A stretch of DNA of 31,009 bases from an uncultured Clostridium sp. (GTDB taxonomy: Bacteria > Bacillota > Clostridia > TANB77 > CAG-508), in assembly GCA_900555075.1 (NCBI GenBank), contig USJO01000015.1, forward strand, positions 1 to 31,009. Direction: 5' to 3'. This document shows, in pieces, positions 1 through 6,486 of this stretch (positions within the stretch are counted from its first letter, which is position 1; each line of letters begins with the position of its first letter). Below the pieces are notes generated by a model. That model was not told the origin of the DNA, searched no databases, and worked only from the letters and a program-made list of their open reading frames with translations. The position numbers and the translations under genes are program-made.

Positions 1-125
1 CTTTTATCTAATACTACATTTCTTCCTTTTGGTCCTAATGTAACTTTTACTGTATTTGCTAAGGTATTTACACCATCTAGCATTTTCTTTCTGGCCTCCT
101 CGCCAAACTTAATTTCTTTTGACAT
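1..125 (-). CDS. groEL: Chaperonin GroEL, N-terminal fragment (runs off the window)
   Basis: The first 41 residues of the 60-kDa chaperonin subunit are present. They begin MSKEIKFGEEARKKMLDGV and continue into TLGPKGRNVVLDK, the conserved ATP-binding segment of the equatorial domain (LGPKGRNV). GroEL forms the double-ring cytoplasmic folding chamber capped by GroES. The start ATG is at 123-125 and lies 63 bp downstream of groES on the same strand, so the two form the usual groES-groEL operon under the CIRCE-like operator at 492-530. The rest of the gene lies beyond the left edge. Identification is firm despite the short fragment. Confidence 0.96.
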   Translation of the reverse strand, partial: MSKEIKFGEEARKKMLDGVNTLANTVKVTLGPKGRNVVLDK

Positions 126-188
126 AAAAATCCTTCCTTTCAAAATTTAAAATTTAGAGTAATATATAACGAGACAATTCAAATTAAA

Positions 189-473
189 TTATTCAACAAT
201 AGCAAGAATATCGTCTTGCTTTACTATGATATAATTTTCACCTTCGTATTTAATCTCTGTTCCTGCATACTTACTTACAATTACTCTGTCACCTTTTTTT
301 ATATACATCTTCACTTCTTTTCCTGGTATATTGTTAATTCCTGGTCCCACCTCAATTACTTTTGCAGTTTGTGGTTTTTCTTTTGAATTACTTGATAATA
401 TAATACCACTCTTTGTTGTATTTTCCTCTTCCTCCATTTTTATCAAGATTCTATCTGCTACTGGTTTTATCAT
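189..473 (-). CDS. groES: Co-chaperonin GroES
   Basis: This 94-residue protein has the standard Cpn10 length and pattern. It starts with MIKPVADRILIKMEEEE, has the mobile loop that contacts GroEL at about residues 17-34 (KSGIIL core), and ends with the DDILAIVE strand. It forms the heptameric lid of the GroEL chamber in the cytoplasm. The gene is the first of the groES-groEL operon. A TCCTCC motif (AGGAGGA in mRNA) sits just upstream of the start. A strong promoter and a large palindrome resembling CIRCE lie directly upstream, so heat-shock repression by HrcA is expected. Confidence 0.97.
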   Translation of the reverse strand: MIKPVADRILIKMEEEENTTKSGIILSSNSKEKPQTAKVIEVGPGINNIPGKEVKMYIKKGDRVIVSKYAGTEIKYEGENYIIVKQDDILAIVE

Positions 474-491
474 TTTTCATTCCTCCTTTTA

Positions 492-530
492 AAATTATTA
501 GCAGTCTATTTGATTGACTGCTAATAATTT
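492..530 (-). promoter_or_regulatory. CIRCE-like HrcA operator of groESL (variant arms)
   Basis: A perfect inverted repeat has 15-bp arms (492-506 and 516-530) and a 9-bp spacer. Its core is TTAGCAGTC-N9-GACTGCTAA. The classical CIRCE element is TTAGCACTC-N9-GAGTGCTAA, so the spacing and seven of nine positions per arm (TTAGCA and TC) match. One base per half-site is swapped symmetrically (C to G on the left, G to C on the right). It lies between the groES promoter and its ribosome binding site, the usual CIRCE position. Binding by HrcA is inferred; hrcA is not in the window. Confidence 0.8.
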
Positions 531-554
531 ATACCTTTTTTTATAAAATGTCAA
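526..554 (-). promoter_or_regulatory. groES promoter (SigA type)
   Basis: On the minus strand a perfect TTGACA -35 box (554-549) is followed by TATAAA (533-528, 15-bp spacer) or TAAATT (531-526, 17-bp spacer) as -10. The -10 region touches the CIRCE-like palindrome, so a bound repressor would block the polymerase. Confidence 0.7.
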
Positions 555-569
555 TAGTTTTTTAAAAAA

Positions 570-956
570 TTATTTTCTGTTCACTCCTATTATTCCTCCA
601 ATCCCGCCTATTAGTAAGCTTGTAGCAATCATAATTATTGAATAAATATTTAGTGAAAAATTCTTAGAAACTATACTTGATATTATGTAAAGAAACATTA
701 TATATATTCCTCCAACTAATGTACCATTTATAATTCCACTTTTTTTGATTTGTGCGGTTGTAATTTGACTACCAAGTAAAATGCTAAAGGTTGTTATAAC
801 AATTATAACCGTAGGCATACTATTTTCATTTATATTTGTATATGTAAGAATTGCTGAAAATATCATTAATAATATTAGTGTTGCAAATAGTGAAATTGCA
901 CTTCCTTTTAAAATTTTAATAAAGTTGTTTGACTTATCATCATTTACATTAATCAT
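570..956 (-). CDS. TIGR04086-type small membrane protein
   Basis: This is a 128-residue integral membrane protein. About four hydrophobic segments are visible (roughly residues 17-38, 48-66, 74-96 and 103-124), with a Gly-rich last helix (GGIGGIIGVNRK). Length, the LLGSQITTAQIKKSGIINGTL-type middle loop and the GG-rich C-terminus match the family named TIGR04086 (YrzE-like), which is common in Clostridia and Bacilli and has no known function. A GAGGAGG motif precedes the ATG with a short spacer. The gene stands alone between groES and divergent plus-strand genes. Family assignment is from pattern recognition; the function is unknown. Confidence 0.72.
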   Translation of the reverse strand: MINVNDDKSNNFIKILKGSAISLFATLILLMIFSAILTYTNINENSMPTVIIVITTFSILLGSQITTAQIKKSGIINGTLVGGIYIMFLYIISSIVSKNFSLNIYSIIMIATSLLIGGIGGIIGVNRK

Positions 957-1021
957 ATGTTCCTCCTCAATTAAAGATATGCATAATATACTAATTTAAT
1001 ACTATTTTATTGTTTAATTAA

Positions 1022-1050
1022 TTGCAATATATTTTAAAAAATGGTATAAT
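1022..1050 (+). promoter_or_regulatory. Promoter for the small secreted protein gene at 1121
   Basis: TTGCAA (1022-1027), a 17-bp spacer and TATAAT (1045-1050), with an extended -10 TG at 1042-1043. The predicted transcript start lies near 1057, leaving about 60 nt of leader. Confidence 0.7.
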
Positions 1051-1120
1051 ATTTTTGTATATGGATTTTTCATTATAGAAATGTACTGTATGTATACAAT
1101 TTGAAGGGATTGATTTTCAA

Positions 1121-1456
1121 ATGAAAAAATTTGTAAGTTTTGTTTTAATTTGTATTTGTTTATCTATATTTAGTTTTTCCTCTGTTTATGCAGTTGGTAT
1201 AGATATGGATTTAGTCGATAACACTTCACAAAGGATTAATAATTCTAGCAGTACAAATAACCTAGGTAATAACACTAATAGTATAAGAACTACTGTTGAT
1301 GATGATATTGATACTCCAACACCAGCAAAGGTTTCTACTACTCGTACAAGTGAAGAATTTCACTTGACTGTTTCAAATATCATTGATATTATTTTAATTG
1401 CAGTTGGAATAGTTATAATTTTTCTTGCAATTGCTATTTTTCTTAAAATTCGATAA
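1121..1456 (+). CDS. Small exported protein with C-terminal membrane anchor, unknown function
   Basis: The 111-residue product begins with a lysine pair and a hydrophobic stretch ending in a signal-peptidase-like site (SSVYA, about residue 24). A polar linker rich in Asn, Ser and Thr follows, then an acidic DDDIDTP segment, and a C-terminal transmembrane helix (about residues 86-109) ending in KIR. It is therefore probably exported and anchored with its linker outside. I do not recognise the family. It has its own promoter (1022-1050), an AAGGGA ribosome binding site and a terminator (1464-1495), so it is a single-gene unit. The next gene at 1560 has the same architecture. Confidence 0.7.
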   Translation: MKKFVSFVLICICLSIFSFSSVYAVGIDMDLVDNTSQRINNSSSTNNLGNNTNSIRTTVDDDIDTPTPAKVSTTRTSEEFHLTVSNIIDIILIAVGIVIIFLAIAIFLKIR

Positions 1457-1463
1457 AATATTT

Positions 1464-1495
1464 TGCCTTTTTATGTATGAAAAGGCATTTTTTTT
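1464..1495 (+). terminator. Rho-independent terminator after the 1121 gene
   Basis: The stem TGCCTTTT/AAAAGGCA (1464-1471 and 1480-1487) has an 8-nt loop and is followed by a run of eight T. Confidence 0.85.
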
Positions 1496-1559
1496 ATGCA
1501 TAATTTTTTCTAAAATTCTAAATAATATTATTGAATTCTAAAAATAGGAGGTAAAAAAT

Positions 1560-1985
1560 ATGCGTAAAAAGAGCTTAATCTTAGTATCCGTAATTCTTTT
1601 CGTTCTATGCGTTTTTTCTAATGTTGTTTCAGCAAACAATGATGTAAAAAACGGCATTTCTAATGTTACTAATACCGTAGTTAATGGCATAGAAAATTTA
1701 GGTAAAGATGTTCGTGGTGGTATTGGAGCTGCTGAAAATGGTATAGAAGGTGCTTTAAGAATGGATGGTAATCAAACAAGTACTAATAACGCAGATAATA
1801 CTGCTACTAATGCAAGAAGCAATACAAACAATGGATATACAGCAACTAGAACTGCTACAAATGCCTTAACAAATAATGATACATCTACTTTATGGATATG
1901 GCTTGTGGTTGCAATAGCGGCAATAGTTATAATTGGTTTAGTTTGGTATTATGGTACCCAAAATAATACACATCATAATGAATAA
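1560..1985 (+). CDS. Second small exported, C-terminally anchored protein, unknown function
   Basis: The 141-residue protein starts MRKKS with a hydrophobic signal segment ending near VVSAN (about residue 26). It continues with a region of repeated NG-I spaced motifs (NGISNV, NGIENL, NGIEGAL). A low-complexity stretch of Asn, Thr, Ala and Ser spans about residues 70-110. One transmembrane helix (about 112-131) precedes a short cytoplasmic tail with histidines. Architecture parallels the protein at 1121-1456, but there is no clear residue-level similarity. AGGAGG sits 6 nt before the ATG. I do not recognise a family. A surface or envelope role is inference only. Confidence 0.7.
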   Translation: MRKKSLILVSVILFVLCVFSNVVSANNDVKNGISNVTNTVVNGIENLGKDVRGGIGAAENGIEGALRMDGNQTSTNNADNTATNARSNTNNGYTATRTATNALTNNDTSTLWIWLVVAIAAIVIIGLVWYYGTQNNTHHNE

Positions 1986-1987
1986 TA

Positions 1988-2016
1988 TTCACTTTTCTAA
2001 ATAAGTATGGTATAAT
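1988..2016 (+). promoter_or_regulatory. smpB promoter with extended -10
   Basis: TTCACT (1988-1993), a 17-bp spacer and TATAAT (2011-2016), with TG at 2008-2009 forming an extended -10. The -10 box lies inside a large palindrome (1995-2035), described separately. Confidence 0.65.
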
Positions 2017-2035
2017 ATATCATATTTATTTAGAA
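1995..2035. repeat. Large imperfect palindrome around the smpB -10 box
   Basis: Arms 1995-2009 and 2021-2035 pair at 14 of 15 positions, and the 11-bp spacer contains TATAAT. It could be an operator, or a weak terminator for the gene ending at 1985, although no T-run follows. Confidence 0.6.
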
Positions 2036-2066
2036 GTACATAATGCTTTTGCATTAGTGTGTACTT
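2034..2066 (+). promoter_or_regulatory. Leader hairpin abutting the smpB ribosome binding site
   Basis: The arms AAGTACA-TAATGC (2034-2046) and GCATTA-GTG-TGTACTT (2051-2066) form a 13-bp stem with a 3-nt bulge and a TTTT loop. The AGGAGG of smpB starts at the very next base (2067), so folding could affect initiation. Confidence 0.6.
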
Positions 2067-2081
2067 AGGAGGATGGTTAAG

Positions 2082-2525
2082 ATGTCTAAATTAATTGCAA
2101 GAAACCCAACTGCTAAGCACAATTATAATATTATAGATACAATTGAAACTGGTATTGTTCTATCAGGAACTGAAATTAAATCTATTAGAAATGGGAGGGT
2201 AAATTTAAAAGATAGTTATGCAGGAATTAGAAATGGTGAGCTTTTTATCTATAATTTGCATATAAGTCCGTATGAATTTGGGAATATATATAATAAAGAT
2301 CCTTTAAGAGATAGAAAGCTTTTAGTAAATAAACATGAATTCAATAAACTTGTGGGTCTAATAAAACAAAAAGGCTATTCACTTATACCTATGAGTTTGT
2401 ATTTCAAAGGTAATTTCGTAAAATTAGAGCTTGGAATTGGCAAGGGCAAAAAGCTTTATGATAAACGTGAAGATATTGCTAAAAAAGATGCTGAAATGAG
2501 GATGAAAAAACAAGTTAGTAAATAA
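2082..2525 (+). CDS. smpB: SsrA-binding protein SmpB
   Basis: SmpB binds tmRNA and brings it to stalled ribosomes for trans-translation. The 147-residue product has the family hallmarks: ARNPTAKHNYNIIDTIETGI, the loop GTEIKSIRNGRVNLKDSYA, the segment LHISPYEFGN, and the basic C-terminus (GKGKKLYDKREDIAKKDAE) that enters the decoding centre. The start at 2082 is preferred because AGGAGG (2067-2072) is 9 nt away; the in-frame ATG at 2073 touches the AGGAGG directly. No tmRNA gene follows; a terminator comes at once. Rescue of stalls is of special interest given the proposed unassigned CGG codon. Confidence 0.96.
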   Translation: MSKLIARNPTAKHNYNIIDTIETGIVLSGTEIKSIRNGRVNLKDSYAGIRNGELFIYNLHISPYEFGNIYNKDPLRDRKLLVNKHEFNKLVGLIKQKGYSLIPMSLYFKGNFVKLELGIGKGKKLYDKREDIAKKDAEMRMKKQVSK

Positions 2526-2541
2526 TTAGTAAAAAATAATT

Positions 2542-2580
2542 AAAGAAGAAAACGGTCAAAGTCCGTTTTCTTCTTTTTAT
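2542..2580. terminator. Bidirectional terminator between smpB and ymfH
   Basis: A 14-bp stem (2542-2555 with 2563-2576) and a 7-nt loop are A-rich on one side and T-rich on the other. It can stop transcription from both smpB (plus) and ymfH (minus), whose stop codon is at 2577-2579. Confidence 0.85.
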
Positions 2581-3860
2581 TTTTTGATTATTGACAATAC
2601 TGTTTTCTCTTCATTAAATACTTCTTCTAGTACTTGTTTTGTGTATTCTGGTGTTACCTGTTTGTAGTTTTCTATATATTCAAAACTGTTTATGCCTTTC
2701 ATATAGTCTGCTATAAACATTCTACAAATACTTGCAACATCATCATATTCTTTTACATAGTTTCCAAATATTGTTTTTTTAATTCTTTGAAAGTGGTCTG
2801 TGTTTAACTCTTTACTTTTAATGTTCCTTATTTCCTCTTGTAGTTCTTCTAATACCTTTTTAGGATTATTTGATTGTCCAGTTATGGCAATATGTGCGTA
2901 TTGTTTTGAAAATTCATATTCCAAATATGGTTCTCCTGTTATTAGTTCTTTTTCATATAAGTCTTTGTATAATTCTGAACTTTTTCCTATTAGCATATTT
3001 AATAGTATCTCTATTGCTATGTGTTTTTTTACTATAGCATCACTGCTACAGTTTTTGTTGTCAAAACTATCTTTGATGCCTATTACAAATATTGGCATAC
3101 TAACTTCCATTTGTTTTGTAACTTCTTTTTGAACTATCTCTTCTGGCTCCTTAGGATATATTCTTTTTATTTCCCCATGTTTTTCTGTGTTCTTTAAACG
3201 TTTTTTCACCTCTTCTATTAAGTCCTCTGGATTAAAGTCTCCTGCAAAACACATTACCATATTTGATGGATGGTAAAAGGTGTTGTAACATTTATATAAT
3301 ACCTCTTTATTTATTTTATTTATAGATTCTATTGAACCTGCTATATCAATAGTTATTGGATTATTTTTGTACATACATCTAATTGCATTCATATATACTT
3401 CCCAACTAGGATAATCCTCATACATCTTTATTTCTTGACCTATTATTCCCTTTTCTTTTTCAACATTTTGGTCGGTGAAATATGGGTTTTGAACATAGTT
3501 CATTAATTCGTCCATTGCTGGATAAAAATTGTCTGTACACTCAAACAAATAACAGGTTTGGTCTGTTGATGTATATGCATTTGCATTTACACCTAGGGCT
3601 GTTAATGTATCTAAACTATTTGTTCCATTTTCTTGTTCAAACATTTTATGCTCTAAAAAATGTGCAACACCATCTGGTATGCTTGTCTCCTCTTTTTCAT
3701 TTGGTGCTATAAATTTATTATCTATTGAGCCAAAGTTTGTTGCCCAAATCATATATTTTTTTTGAATATTGGCTTTTGGCATTATCATTACTGTTAAACC
3801 ATCTTCCAACTTTTCTACATATAATTTTTCTTTTACTTTAGAATTCTCAATAATTTGCAT
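2577..3860 (-). CDS. ymfH: M16 family zinc peptidase, YmfH/YfmH type
   Basis: This 427-residue insulinase-like (M16) peptidase has the inverted zinc motif HFLEH at residues 67-71 and a likely third ligand Glu at about 143 (GQEIKMYED). These mark the catalytic subunit. It lies just downstream of a partner that lacks the motif (3912-5192), an arrangement typical of the ymfF-ymfH pair in Bacillota. In Bacillus these genes are linked to the 5-aminopentanol modification of elongation factor P. The substrate in this organism is unknown. The start has a GGAG motif about 10 nt upstream. The protein is full length for a two-domain M16 subunit. Confidence 0.88.
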   Translation of the reverse strand: MQIIENSKVKEKLYVEKLEDGLTVMIMPKANIQKKYMIWATNFGSIDNKFIAPNEKEETSIPDGVAHFLEHKMFEQENGTNSLDTLTALGVNANAYTSTDQTCYLFECTDNFYPAMDELMNYVQNPYFTDQNVEKEKGIIGQEIKMYEDYPSWEVYMNAIRCMYKNNPITIDIAGSIESINKINKEVLYKCYNTFYHPSNMVMCFAGDFNPEDLIEEVKKRLKNTEKHGEIKRIYPKEPEEIVQKEVTKQMEVSMPIFVIGIKDSFDNKNCSSDAIVKKHIAIEILLNMLIGKSSELYKDLYEKELITGEPYLEYEFSKQYAHIAITGQSNNPKKVLEELQEEIRNIKSKELNTDHFQRIKKTIFGNYVKEYDDVASICRMFIADYMKGINSFEYIENYKQVTPEYTKQVLEEVFNEEKTVLSIIKK

Positions 3861-3911
3861 AATCTAATATCTCCAATCTAGTAGATGTAAAATCCACCTC
3901 TACTTTAAATT

Positions 3912-5192
3912 TTACTCATTATTCTTTAAGAAATATATAGTATTTAAGTTTATGTTGTTTGCAATTTTTTCAATGTCTGCTCTTGAAACCCAATTTATTT
4001 TATTAATATAATCTTCAAAACTTATCATTTTTCCAGACATTTCTTGTCCCATATAATATGTTATCTCTGAGTCTTGTTCATCTTGTACTGTTTTTATTCC
4101 TGCTACCATATATTTTTTTGCATTTTCTATATCTTCCTCTGAGAAATTACCATTTTTCATATCTTCAAGTTGTTCTTCTATTATTTTAAGTGCTTTGTCG
4201 AAATTTTCTATTTCAATTCCAGCTCTAATGAATATATTGTTTTTTTGCCTTACGTAAGTTGACCTTGCTGAATACGCTAATCCTGCTTTTTCTCTAACAT
4301 TTTGGAACATTTTTGAGGTTGCACTTTCGCCTAAAATTACGTTATATAGGCACATTGCATATTTTGAATTTGGCTCATAATAATTTATATCTAGCCCTAT
4401 AACTAGCTTTCCTTGAGTGACATCTTTTTGTTCTTTTATAATTTGAAGTTTAACCTCCTTCTTTTTTTCTGTTTCTTCTGTATTTATAATGTGTTTATCT
4501 TCTCTTTCTGGTAATTTTTGTATACTAGGATTTGCAATTATTTCATTAATAATTTTTTTATCTTGAAAATTGCCTGATACAAATATATCAATCTTAGCTT
4601 CATTTAGTAGTTTTGTGTAATATTCATATAAATTTGATTCATCAATTTTTTCTAAATCTTCTACATATCCAAATTTATATAATCCATAAGGTTCTTCTTT
4701 ATACATTTCTTCTACACATCTGGTATATGCATACATATCTTTGTTGTCTATTCTGCCCTCTATTAGCCTTTTGATAGTCTTTTTTTCAGAAGCAACATAT
4801 TCTTTTTTTAATTCATTGTTTTCTACTAATGGATTAAAAACAATATCAAGTAAAAGTTCTATAGCTTTATTAGATATGTTTTCTTTATTTGGTAGGAAAT
4901 TATCATTTAAAGTTTCCAAATAGAACTTAAGCACTTGATTATCTCCTATTTTATCCACTCCTCCATCTAATGTGGCTCCATACATATTTTCAAGCTCGAT
5001 ACTTATTTCTTCTTGTGATTTTAGTTTTGCAGTTCCCATTCTCAAAACTGCTGGTATAAGTGCATTTTGGGTTACTGTGTTTCTATCCAAAGGCATTGTT
5101 AAAAATATTGCAAATAAATTTGTCTTAAATTTATTTGTTTTTATTAAATGGATTTTAATTCCATTTTTTATATTTTTTATTTCGTATGACAT
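3912..5192 (-). CDS. ymfF: M16 family non-catalytic partner, YmfF/YfmF type
   Basis: This 426-residue M16 homologue has no HxxEH motif; the matching position reads VLRMGTAKL. It keeps the second-domain features, including GESATSKMFQNVREKAGLAYS, as in inactive M16 partner subunits. It probably pairs with the catalytic subunit at 2577-3860. The ATG at 5190-5192 (MSYEIKNI) is the likely start, since AAGGAG lies 9 nt upstream. An upstream in-frame GTG at 5210 would place that motif inside the coding region. A strong terminator upstream (5247-5287) separates it from rpsU. A role in EF-P modification is inferred from Bacillus. Confidence 0.85.
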   Translation of the reverse strand: MSYEIKNIKNGIKIHLIKTNKFKTNLFAIFLTMPLDRNTVTQNALIPAVLRMGTAKLKSQEEISIELENMYGATLDGGVDKIGDNQVLKFYLETLNDNFLPNKENISNKAIELLLDIVFNPLVENNELKKEYVASEKKTIKRLIEGRIDNKDMYAYTRCVEEMYKEEPYGLYKFGYVEDLEKIDESNLYEYYTKLLNEAKIDIFVSGNFQDKKIINEIIANPSIQKLPEREDKHIINTEETEKKKEVKLQIIKEQKDVTQGKLVIGLDINYYEPNSKYAMCLYNVILGESATSKMFQNVREKAGLAYSARSTYVRQKNNIFIRAGIEIENFDKALKIIEEQLEDMKNGNFSEEDIENAKKYMVAGIKTVQDEQDSEITYYMGQEMSGKMISFEDYINKINWVSRADIEKIANNINLNTIYFLKNNE

Positions 5193-5246
5193 AACTTTTT
5201 TCTCCTTCACTAATGTTTATTTTTACCTACTTTATTTTTATTATTC

Positions 5247-5287
5247 AAAAAAACAGAGGTTCTTTTTATGTTCTGACCTCTGTTTTT
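5247..5287 (-). terminator. rpsU terminator
   Basis: On the minus strand the stem AAAAACAGAGGT/ACCTCTGTTTTT is followed by a run of T (5253 down to 5247). It lies 9 bp past the rpsU stop codon. Confidence 0.85.
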
Positions 5288-5295
5288 ATATGTAC

Positions 5296-5466
5296 TTAAA
5301 ATTTTCTTTTTCTTGCTGCTTCTGATTTTTTCTTTCTTTTAACACTAGGTTTTTCATAATGTTCTCTTTTTCTAACCTCTTGTAATACACCATTTCTTAC
5401 ACATTGTCTTTTGAACCTTTTTAATGCATCTTCTATATTTCCATTATTAACTTTAATTTCTGCCAT
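5296..5466 (-). CDS. rpsU: 30S ribosomal protein bS21
   Basis: This 56-residue basic protein reads MAEIKVNNGNIEDALKRFKR, then QCVRNGVLQEVRKREHYEKP and a Lys/Arg-rich tail ending RKRKF. That is the normal size and sequence pattern of bS21, which helps base-pairing of mRNA leaders on the small subunit. The ATG is at 5464-5466 with a GGGGAGGG purine motif upstream. It is a single-gene unit with a near-perfect promoter (5524-5552) and its own terminator (5247-5287). It is too short to appear in simple ORF lists with a cut-off of 60 codons. Confidence 0.96.
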   Translation of the reverse strand: MAEIKVNNGNIEDALKRFKRQCVRNGVLQEVRKREHYEKPSVKRKKKSEAARKRKF

Positions 5467-5523
5467 TTGTAATTCCCTCCCCTCGCTACTCTTTTACTCT
5501 GGGATTATTCCATAACTTGTATA

Positions 5524-5552
5524 ATTATATAGGAAAAATAAGGACTTGTCAA
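5524..5552 (-). promoter_or_regulatory. Consensus SigA promoter of rpsU
   Basis: On the minus strand a perfect TTGACA (5552-5547), an exact 17-bp spacer and a perfect TATAAT (5529-5524). This is the best consensus promoter in the window and fits a highly expressed ribosomal protein gene. Confidence 0.92.
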
Positions 5553-5559
5553 GATTTTT

Positions 5560-6396
5560 TCAAGAATTTCTCTGTTTTACTGCTTCGTACATTACTATTC
5601 CTGCTGATACTGATGCATTTAGTGATGATATTTTCCCCTTCATTGGTATTTTTAGTAAAACATCACAATTTTCACGCACTAGTCTTGATAAACCTTCTCC
5701 TTCATTTCCTATTATTAAAGCTATTGAACCTGTTAAGTTCTCTTCATAGTAGTATTTTGTTGCTTCTATTGCTGTTCCATATATCCATACATTATTTTCT
5801 TTTAGATATTTTATTTCATCATTTAGATTATTTACTCTTGCAATTTTCATATGTTCAACTGCTCCGCTTGCAACTTTATATACTGTGCTATTTACTGAAC
5901 ACGCTCTTCTTTTTGGAATTATTATTCCATGAACTCCTGCTGTTTCTGCCGTCCTTATTATTGCGCCTAAATTATGTGGATCTTCTATTCCATCTAGTAT
6001 TAATATAAATGGTTGTTCGCCTCTAGTCTTTGCTTCATCCAAAATATCTTGAACCTCACAATAATCAAATGGTGGTACTATTGCTATTACTCCTTGATGA
6101 TTTTCTGTTTGTGCCATTTGATTTAGTTTGTTCTTATCTACTTCAACTGTTACTATCTTTCTATCTCTGGCTATTCCTATTATTTTATTTATAGAACCAT
6201 GTTTTTCACCCTTTTCTATAAATATTTTATTTATATCTTTACCTGTTTCTAATAATTCTAGCACTGAATTGCGTCCTTCAATTTGGTCTTGGAAGGTGTC
6301 ATTTTTCTTGTTAGAGCAGACGTGTGAATCTGCCCTTACATTTACTTTTTTATTTGATTTTAGATTTTTATTATTAAAATTTTTATTATTTTTCAT
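5560..6396 (-). CDS. rlmB: TrmH/SpoU family RNA 2'-O-methyltransferase, RlmB type
   Basis: This 278-residue SPOUT methyltransferase has an N-terminal RNA-binding (L30e-like) substrate domain starting at about residue 38 (IEGRNSVLELL). Its SpoU motifs are DGIEDPHNLGAIIRTAE (about 135-151), IIGNEGEGLS and SLNASVSAGIVMYEA near the end. The knot at the C-terminus binds S-adenosylmethionine. The expected reaction is 2'-O-methylation of 23S rRNA G2251 (E. coli numbering). A tRNA target of the same family cannot be excluded. The first 38 residues are a polar Lys/Asn-rich extension. It lies downstream of lepA on the same strand. Confidence 0.9.
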   Translation of the reverse strand: MKNNKNFNNKNLKSNKKVNVRADSHVCSNKKNDTFQDQIEGRNSVLELLETGKDINKIFIEKGEKHGSINKIIGIARDRKIVTVEVDKNKLNQMAQTENHQGVIAIVPPFDYCEVQDILDEAKTRGEQPFILILDGIEDPHNLGAIIRTAETAGVHGIIIPKRRACSVNSTVYKVASGAVEHMKIARVNNLNDEIKYLKENNVWIYGTAIEATKYYYEENLTGSIALIIGNEGEGLSRLVRENCDVLLKIPMKGKISSLNASVSAGIVMYEAVKQRNS

Positions 6397-6422
6397 TGAA
6401 TTCTCCTTTTATATTTTGGGTA

Positions 6423-6446
6423 AAAGTGGAGGTATGCCTCTACTTT
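6423..6446 (-). terminator. Weak hairpin between lepA and rlmB
   Basis: A 10-bp stem with one G-U pair (6423-6432 with 6437-6446) and a TATG loop is followed on the minus strand by only a short TTTT. It may be an attenuator or partial terminator in the lepA-rlmB interval. Confidence 0.45.
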
Positions 6447-6486
6447 ATTATATATTTTTTCATATGTCAAGGATGGTTCCCTGCCC

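Noticed and set aside
2526..2580. tmRNA gene next to smpB
   Set aside because: Only a terminator lies between smpB and ymfH; no tmRNA ends or tag sequence are seen.
5517..6008. 163-codon plus-strand Leu-rich ORF
   Set aside because: It is opposite to rlmB, which has clear SpoU motifs; Leu-rich antisense ORFs are expected opposite AT-rich genes.
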